From Ignavibacteriota bacterium (GTDB taxonomy: Bacteria > Bacteroidota > Ignavibacteria > UBA10030): DNA of 49,782 bases. This document shows, piece after piece, positions 44,764-49,782 of the stretch. Within the stretch, counting starts at the first letter, position 1; each line of letters opens with the position of its first letter. A program made the translations under genes and the position numbers. A model generated the notes under the pieces. The model saw only the letters and a program-made list of their open reading frames with translations, did not search any database and was not told the origin of the DNA. Location: positions 1 through 49,782 of the forward strand of contig RPQN01000018.1 in the NCBI GenBank assembly GCA_003819715.1. The letters run 5' to 3'.

Positions 44764-45585
44764 TTGAAAATAGTATATTATCTGCCGGATGTTTTGAATC
44801 CATTTTGGAACCTGGTAGTCTCTGGTATTGAACAAAGCGCAAAACAAGGTGGCGTTGGTTTTGAGGCTATAAGTGCAAATCATAGTGATAGCCTGCAGAA
44901 CTCCCAGTTGAAAGCATTTAAGGGAAAAAGACCTGATGCAATTTTAATTTCACCTATAGATTTGAAAACAATTGATCAGATTGGCCCAATCACTTCCGAA
45001 GCGGGCGTACCAATAATAGTTATTGATCAGTATATAAAGGCGAATGTAACTGCTTGTATAATATCGGGTAACCTTCGAGGGGGGACTGCTGCAGGAAAAT
45101 ATTTTATAGACCAATTAAGCAAAGGCGGCCGTATAGTTCATATTCAAGCAGAGGATTTTGAGAATGCGAGAATGCGCAGGAAAAGTTTTATTAATAAAAT
45201 TACACAACAAAGAGATTTCACTATTATTAAAACGATACAAGCGGACGGTAACCGAAATAAAGCGTATGAGCAGATAATAGCATTCTTGAGAGAAGGAATT
45301 ACTTTCGATGGATTGTTTGCAGAAAACGATGCGATGGCTTTAGGTGCGATTCACGCACTTAAGGAAAAGCGGTTTTCTCCGTGGCCTATTGTGGTCGGGT
45401 TTGATGGTGTTCAGGAAGCGCTGGATGCCATACGCGAAGGATCTCTGTCTGCAACAATTGCGCAAGATCCTGTTACCATGGGCAAGAAAGCGTTTGAAGT
45501 TGCATTAAAAATTATTCAGAAGAACCCCTATGAAGAATTGACAACTATTATGCCGAATTTAGTTACCCGTGCAAATTTGAGTTGA
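44764..45585 (+). CDS. Periplasmic-binding-protein-fold protein without signal peptide
   Basis: 273 aa starting at TTG, 8 nt after GGAG. Peripla_BP_4-type sugar-binding fold: YLPDVLNPFWNLVVSGIEQSA, PDAILISPIDLKTIDQIGP, GVPIIVIDQYI, GTAAGKYFI, FDGLFAENDAMALGAIHAL and ATIAQDPVTMGKKAFE. There is no signal peptide, no HTH and no ABC partner nearby; the chain begins right at the first beta-strand. DNA is visibly AT-richer than rsmI and nadE. It may be a cytoplasmic sensor part, or a displaced or truncated binding protein. Confidence 0.7.
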   Translation: MKIVYYLPDVLNPFWNLVVSGIEQSAKQGGVGFEAISANHSDSLQNSQLKAFKGKRPDAILISPIDLKTIDQIGPITSEAGVPIIVIDQYIKANVTACIISGNLRGGTAAGKYFIDQLSKGGRIVHIQAEDFENARMRRKSFINKITQQRDFTIIKTIQADGNRNKAYEQIIAFLREGITFDGLFAENDAMALGAIHALKEKRFSPWPIVVGFDGVQEALDAIREGSLSATIAQDPVTMGKKAFEVALKIIQKNPYEELTTIMPNLVTRANLS

Positions 45586-45622
45586 GTTTTTTCGAACCAA
45601 TCATAGGAAGATGTGTAATCTT

Positions 45623-46468
45623 CTATATTCCCCAATCCCGTACATACCGAAAGTCGACGTTGACGGTCCGGTACGAAACTTTTGCGATCAACGGCGGGCG
45701 CCGCTTAAACTGGTTCTTCTGAATCATCAGACGAATCTTCTTAATGAGCGGAGCATCGAAATTCAATTTTAACAATTCTTCATCAGTGCGCCGCTCGTCG
45801 ACCATCTCGTAGAGGAGCGCATCGAGTGTGGCGTACGTGACGCCCATTTCATTTTCATCCGTCTGCCCTTCCCAGAGATCAGCCGACGGGGCTTTCTCGA
45901 TCACCGGTTTCGGAATTCCCAGCGCTTCCGCGAGCTGCCAGATCTGCGATTTGTAAAGATCGCCCAGCGGATTGATCGCACAGGCGAGATCCCCATGCTG
46001 TGTTCCATACCCGACGAGAATTTCCGTTTTGTTGCTCGTGCCGATCACGAGCGCGTTTTCCCGCGCCGAGAGGTCGTAGAGCACAATCATCCGCATACGG
46101 GCCATCACATTGCCCCGCCGAAGCGAGTCGGTGATGTTGTTCTCATCGCAATATCCGTCCACCATCCTCGTGATATCGACGAGTTCGGATGTGATGCCGG
46201 TGGATTGGATAACGAGCTTTGCATCTTCCACACTTTTCGGATTGCTGGTGCGGTATGGGATCATGACGCCGAGGACATGTTCCTTGCCCAGCGCCTCCGC
46301 GGCAAGCGCCGCAGAAACGGCAGAATCGACACCCCCGGACACGCCGATCACCGCCTTGGTAAATCCCGCATTCGACGTCTGATCTTTGATAAACCGGACG
46401 AGCAGTTCCCGCACGATCTTCGTATTGAGTTTGAGATCTGCCCGATTGGTGCGGTGTGAAGTTTCCAT
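45623..46468 (-). CDS. nadE: NAD+ synthase (ammonia-dependent)
   Basis: 281 aa. ATP-pyrophosphatase P-loop SGGVDS at residues 44-49, GTSNKTEILVGYGTQHGD and PLGDLYKSQIWQLA, then KAPSADLWEGQTDE, all diagnostic of NadE. It converts deamido-NAD+ to NAD+ with ammonia; no glutaminase domain. AAGG precedes the ATG. It follows the asparagine-synthetase-like gene by 54 nt on the same strand. Confidence 0.95.
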   Translation of the reverse strand: METSHRTNRADLKLNTKIVRELLVRFIKDQTSNAGFTKAVIGVSGGVDSAVSAALAAEALGKEHVLGVMIPYRTSNPKSVEDAKLVIQSTGITSELVDITRMVDGYCDENNITDSLRRGNVMARMRMIVLYDLSARENALVIGTSNKTEILVGYGTQHGDLACAINPLGDLYKSQIWQLAEALGIPKPVIEKAPSADLWEGQTDENEMGVTYATLDALLYEMVDERRTDEELLKLNFDAPLIKKIRLMIQKNQFKRRPPLIAKVSYRTVNVDFRYVRDWGI

Positions 46469-46522
46469 TTTTACGACCTTCTCAATTATCGATAATACTC
46501 TTTGTCATGATTGATAGTACTT

Positions 46523-48253
46523 TTAGTTTGAGATCGACCTTTTCCATAATTCAAATGTCAACCACCAATTAACAGTACTTCGCAGATGACTATCACCTTT
46601 ATAATAAGAATCTACAGAATATAGTATTTTGTCTTGATTATACCCGGACCAGTTTCGAACTTCATTCGAATGCGCCAAATCGAGTACGAACTCTTTCAAT
46701 TGAAGAAGGAATCGATCAGGAAGAGTATCTGCATAAGGCTTTGATATTTGATTTTTTACTTTGGTTACCATCCAAGCCGTTGATGATGCAAGATGAAAAG
46801 GATATGTGGTTCCAGATTTTACCAGTGGATAATTCATGAGACATGATTTTTTGGTGCGTATGATATCTCTATAAAGTCTTCCGTTTCTTCTCCACTTCAA
46901 ATCGGTTTTCAAAACCGCTTTTAAAAATGACGCCTGAGCCATGGGCATAAAATTCATGATAGAGGAATCGGACCTCGTCTGTTCTGGTTCCCCAAAATTA
47001 GGCACCCTCGTACGAATAGAGAGGAGATCAACAAAATTTTCAACACCTATTTCATTCGCTGTTGGCATGGTGTGCAATGTCGTATCTAAACTTTGACGGG
47101 CAGCAGAAACCAGCTCTTTTGAATACTCTGGATTAAATATGTCAGCGCGCGTTGTACGCATTAACTTAAACAATGAGGGGACATCCCTGCGGAATAACGC
47201 TGACCGACCCAGTCGAACAATTCGGTTGAGGTACTGGCGACGGGCAATTTCTCCAAACCCGCCATCAATGATCAAGTGCCCATTATTATGCTGCTGCGAG
47301 TAGTACCGTAACTTGAGAATGGAAGATACAGGTTCAACAAGGATATTCTGTGCCACAAAAGAATTAACCAGAGCGATTAATTCGTCTGAATTTGGAATCG
47401 GTTTATTGAGATAATGGCGTTTGAGACTATACCCTCGGGAAAGATCTTCGGAAATACGAACATCAGGATCTAATGGTTCGCCAAAAGTATGAACATCGAA
47501 ATTTATATTTTGAGTATCCAGAAGAATTGATAATAAAGTGCGTGAATCAAGGCCCCCAGACAAACCGAGCGATACTGTATGTCCGTTTGCGGCGGCAGCG
47601 TGCACAAGGGATTCTAATATCGAAATTGCTTGGACCTCATTTTGATTCCCGAATTCCGAACTCCAAGGATGGCTCTCATGCTTCAATACCTTGCCGTTTT
47701 TTATTACGACACGTGAGGATGGCCCCAATCGCTCTATCCCGTTCACGCAAGAATCATACGATAATTGATTAAAGAGCAGCCAGCGCCCGCCTAAAGACGC
47801 TCGATTAATATCATGTTTTTTTGTTGTCTTCGCTACCCAATCGAGGCGAGTGGAGAAGCAGATACCGGCATCACATGTACCATAATAAACTGTACGAAGA
47901 CCTAACTGATCCGTCCAAAGCTCAAGCTCATCCTTGTTCCACCGTAACGCTACAAAATGCCCGTCAAGTGTATCAGTTTGAATAATGCCAGATGAGAATA
48001 TTATGTTCCAATCTTTTTTACTGAGGATTCGTGCATTTGAATCTGATACTCTGATGCCAAGCCCTAAAACAGCCCAACCGACATCTTGCGCTTCAGTTAA
48101 CACCTCGTAGAAGCATGTCTCTTCTATCCCGCCAAGTGCAATATGCAGGTTTTGTGTAGTGAGTTTATATAATGTCCCTGGATATAATTTTTCATATTCA
48201 TTTGTATTGAAATTCTTCTGTCCGGATTTTATGACGCCAAACAACCAGCTCAT
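46523..48253 (-). CDS. Asparagine-synthetase-like protein lacking the glutaminase cysteine
   Basis: 576 aa. The N-terminal half follows the class II glutamine amidotransferase pattern (TLDGHFVALRW, WTDQLGLRTVYYG), but residue 2 is Ser (MSWLFGV), where the active enzyme needs Cys. The C-terminal half has the ATP-pyrophosphatase loop GLSGGLDSRTLL (SGGLDS at 232-237). Such proteins can be AsnB relatives, lasso-peptide cyclases or amidotransferases with other ammonia sources. No precursor peptide or lasso protease is nearby. It is AT-richer than the purB and nadE genes on either side. AAAGGATATAC precedes the ATG. Confidence 0.75.
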   Translation of the reverse strand: MSWLFGVIKSGQKNFNTNEYEKLYPGTLYKLTTQNLHIALGGIEETCFYEVLTEAQDVGWAVLGLGIRVSDSNARILSKKDWNIIFSSGIIQTDTLDGHFVALRWNKDELELWTDQLGLRTVYYGTCDAGICFSTRLDWVAKTTKKHDINRASLGGRWLLFNQLSYDSCVNGIERLGPSSRVVIKNGKVLKHESHPWSSEFGNQNEVQAISILESLVHAAAANGHTVSLGLSGGLDSRTLLSILLDTQNINFDVHTFGEPLDPDVRISEDLSRGYSLKRHYLNKPIPNSDELIALVNSFVAQNILVEPVSSILKLRYYSQQHNNGHLIIDGGFGEIARRQYLNRIVRLGRSALFRRDVPSLFKLMRTTRADIFNPEYSKELVSAARQSLDTTLHTMPTANEIGVENFVDLLSIRTRVPNFGEPEQTRSDSSIMNFMPMAQASFLKAVLKTDLKWRRNGRLYRDIIRTKKSCLMNYPLVKSGTTYPFHLASSTAWMVTKVKNQISKPYADTLPDRFLLQLKEFVLDLAHSNEVRNWSGYNQDKILYSVDSYYKGDSHLRSTVNWWLTFELWKRSISN

Positions 48254-48262
48254 GTATATCCT

Positions 48263-49558
48263 TTATGTCAGACCGACATGCTCAAAGATATAATCGACGT
48301 GTTTCAGACTTCTTGCCGGATCGAATAACTCATCGAGATCTTTTGGGGATAAGAGTTTCATGACTTCTTCACTTCCGAGAAGAAGCGCTTTGAATTCTTT
48401 TTCCTCTTTCCACACCTTCATTGCCTGTTCCTGGACCATGCGATAAGCGTCTTCGCGCTTCATCCCCTTTTTGGTCAGTGCGAGCAGCACCTCCTGTGAA
48501 AAAATCAGCCCATGGGTTGCATTGAGATTGCGTGTCATATGGTCCGGGTAAACGAGCAGGCGGTCGATTATCCTGGTCATATCTCCAAGTATAAAATCCA
48601 GAAGGATACAGCTGTCGGGGACGATGATCCGTTCCACCGATGAATGCGAAATATCGCGTTCATGCCATAAGGCGACGTTTTCCATGGCCGCGAGTGCGTT
48701 GGAACGCAGCAGCCGCGCGAGGCCGCTGATCCGCTCGCAGACGATGGGATTCCGCTTGTGCGGCATGGCCGACGATCCTTTTTGACCCTTGGAAAAGAAT
48801 TCCTCCGCTTCGAGCACTTCGGTTTTCTGAAGATGCCGGATTTCCGTCGCAAACTTTTCCAGCGAGCAGCCGCACACGGCGAGCGTATTCATGAACTCTG
48901 CGTGCCGGTCGCGCTGCAGGATTTGCGTCGAAATCGGAGCGGGCTGCAACCCGAGTTTCTCACAGACAGAGCGTTCGACAGAAGGATCAAGATGCTGGTA
49001 GGTGCCGACCGCGCCGGATATCTTTCCGACCGCAATTGCTTTCCGGGCGCCTTGCATCCGTTCGATATTCCTCACGGTCTCCGCATACCAGAGGGCAAGT
49101 TTTAATCCGAAGGTGACCGGTTCGGCATGGATCCCATGCGTCCGCCCGATCATGACGGTATGCTTAAATTCTTTTGCCCGACGTGCAAGGACTTCTTTTA
49201 ATCCTTCCAGATCTTTGAGCAGGACATCGGCAGACTGCATCATCTGTACCGCCAGCGCCGTATCCAGGACATCCGACGAGGTCATGCCGAGGTGGATGAA
49301 TCGCGATTCGGGGCCGACATACTCCCCGACATTCGTCAGGAACGCGATGACGTCGTGTTTCACTTCGTGCTCGATCTCGAGTATCCGGGGAATGTTGAAG
49401 TTCCCCTTCTCACGGATAATCGCGACCGCTTCCTTCGGTAACTTGCCGAGTTCCGCCTGCGCTTCGCATGCCAGCGTTTCAATTTCCAGCCAGATGCGGA
49501 ATTTATTTTCGTCTTCCCAGATTTTTCCCATTGCCGGGCGGGTATAACGCTCTATCAT
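48263..49558 (-). CDS. purB: Adenylosuccinate lyase
   Basis: 431 aa. Fumarase/aspartase superfamily: HLGMTSSDVLDTA, IGRTHGIHAEPVTFG (catalytic His141) and the signature GSSAMPHKRNP with the catalytic Ser at about 262. It acts in purine biosynthesis, cleaving SAICAR and adenylosuccinate. Its ATG overlaps the stop of the upstream PDZ-protein gene (ATGA), so the two are coupled. Confidence 0.95.
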   Translation of the reverse strand: MIERYTRPAMGKIWEDENKFRIWLEIETLACEAQAELGKLPKEAVAIIREKGNFNIPRILEIEHEVKHDVIAFLTNVGEYVGPESRFIHLGMTSSDVLDTALAVQMMQSADVLLKDLEGLKEVLARRAKEFKHTVMIGRTHGIHAEPVTFGLKLALWYAETVRNIERMQGARKAIAVGKISGAVGTYQHLDPSVERSVCEKLGLQPAPISTQILQRDRHAEFMNTLAVCGCSLEKFATEIRHLQKTEVLEAEEFFSKGQKGSSAMPHKRNPIVCERISGLARLLRSNALAAMENVALWHERDISHSSVERIIVPDSCILLDFILGDMTRIIDRLLVYPDHMTRNLNATHGLIFSQEVLLALTKKGMKREDAYRMVQEQAMKVWKEEKEFKALLLGSEEVMKLLSPKDLDELFDPARSLKHVDYIFEHVGLT

Positions 49559-49782
49559 TTTCGTCCTTTCGTCGTCGATTCCAGCTTCAGCGAGATGTCG
49601 ATCGTTTTACGGTCGCGGTACACCTTAAACTTCAGAACATCGCCCGGATTGGATTCTACCATCACCGCAAGAATGTCCTTATCGGAATTTACTTTCTCGC
49701 CGTTCACTTCAAGGACGACGTCGCCGATTTTTAATCCCGCAGCCACCGCCGGCCCGCCCTGGGCGATGTCACTGACAATAAC
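49555..49782 (-). CDS. C-terminal PDZ domain of an HtrA/DegQ-like protease (partial)
   Basis: Cut by the window edge; 75 codons remain, open to 49782. The sequence VIVSDIAQGGPAVAAGLKIGDVVLEVNGEKV, then NPGDVLKFKVYRDRK, is a PDZ domain of the type at the C-terminus of trypsin-like S1C proteases. The protease domain would lie upstream, outside the window. The ORF track begins at an internal Met. Its TGA overlaps the purB start. Confidence 0.75.
   Translation of the reverse strand, partial: VIVSDIAQGGPAVAAGLKIGDVVLEVNGEKVNSDKDILAVMVESNPGDVLKFKVYRDRKTIDISLKLESTTKGRK

Noticed and set aside
1-49782. CRISPR arrays, tRNA/rRNA genes, transposases and phage genes
   Set aside because: None seen by eye: no regularly spaced direct repeats, no convincing tRNA arm motifs and no transposase- or phage-like proteins.

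Overview
The window looks like a chromosomal segment of a Bacteroidota/Ignavibacteriota-type Gram-negative bacterium. Evidence: several secreted proteins end in type IX secretion (T9SS) sorting domains that open with a NYPNPFNPST-type motif; there is a 7TMR-DISM histidine kinase with a LuxR-type regulator, a CXXCH-bearing PD40 lipoprotein beside a DUF6057-like protein, and weak Shine-Dalgarno sites before many secreted-protein genes. The exact lineage is an inference; no rRNA or tRNA gene was recognised.

Layout. (1) 1-523 is AT-rich and carries an integron attC-like site read on the minus strand, a second core site and the start of a minus-strand cassette-like ORF cut by the window edge. No integrase is in view. 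(2) 891-6197: a secreted DinB-fold protein, then a minus-strand run of DUF6057-like membrane protein, PD40/c-heme lipoprotein and a RidA/chorismatase-fold protein. (3) 6532-13567: four minus-strand T9SS cargo genes (CBM9-like, DUF362, DUF4380-like, DUF362 paralogue). (4) 13822-18838: an orphan sensor with a HAMP but no output domain, an M49-like zinc peptidase lipoprotein with DUF192, a tandem DUF3592 membrane protein and a 67-aa protein. (5) 18940-33615: a large envelope locus. A DISM sensor kinase and NarL/LuxR regulator lie upstream of a 1614-aa secreted protein, a multi-FN3 protein, an outer-membrane beta-barrel that shares its N-terminal module with the 1614-aa protein, and a 252-aa secreted protein. 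Small AT-rich genes follow. (6) 33771-49782: mostly housekeeping or metabolic genes (DEAD-box helicase, HI0933-like flavoprotein, M16 peptidase, two alpha/beta hydrolases, asnA, HhH DNA glycosylase, rsmI, nadE, purB, a PDZ protease end), interrupted by two AT-richer accessory genes: a periplasmic-binding-fold protein without signal peptide, and an asparagine-synthetase-like protein lacking the glutaminase cysteine.

The best candidate for an undescribed system is the locus at about 17.4-33.6 kb: a two-component pair beside a giant secreted protein, an FN3 protein and a barrel that carries the giant protein's N-terminal module, with a distal small paralogue of the last operon gene. The integron remnant at the left edge is the clearest mobile-DNA signal. 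All functional links are inferred from sequence and gene order only.
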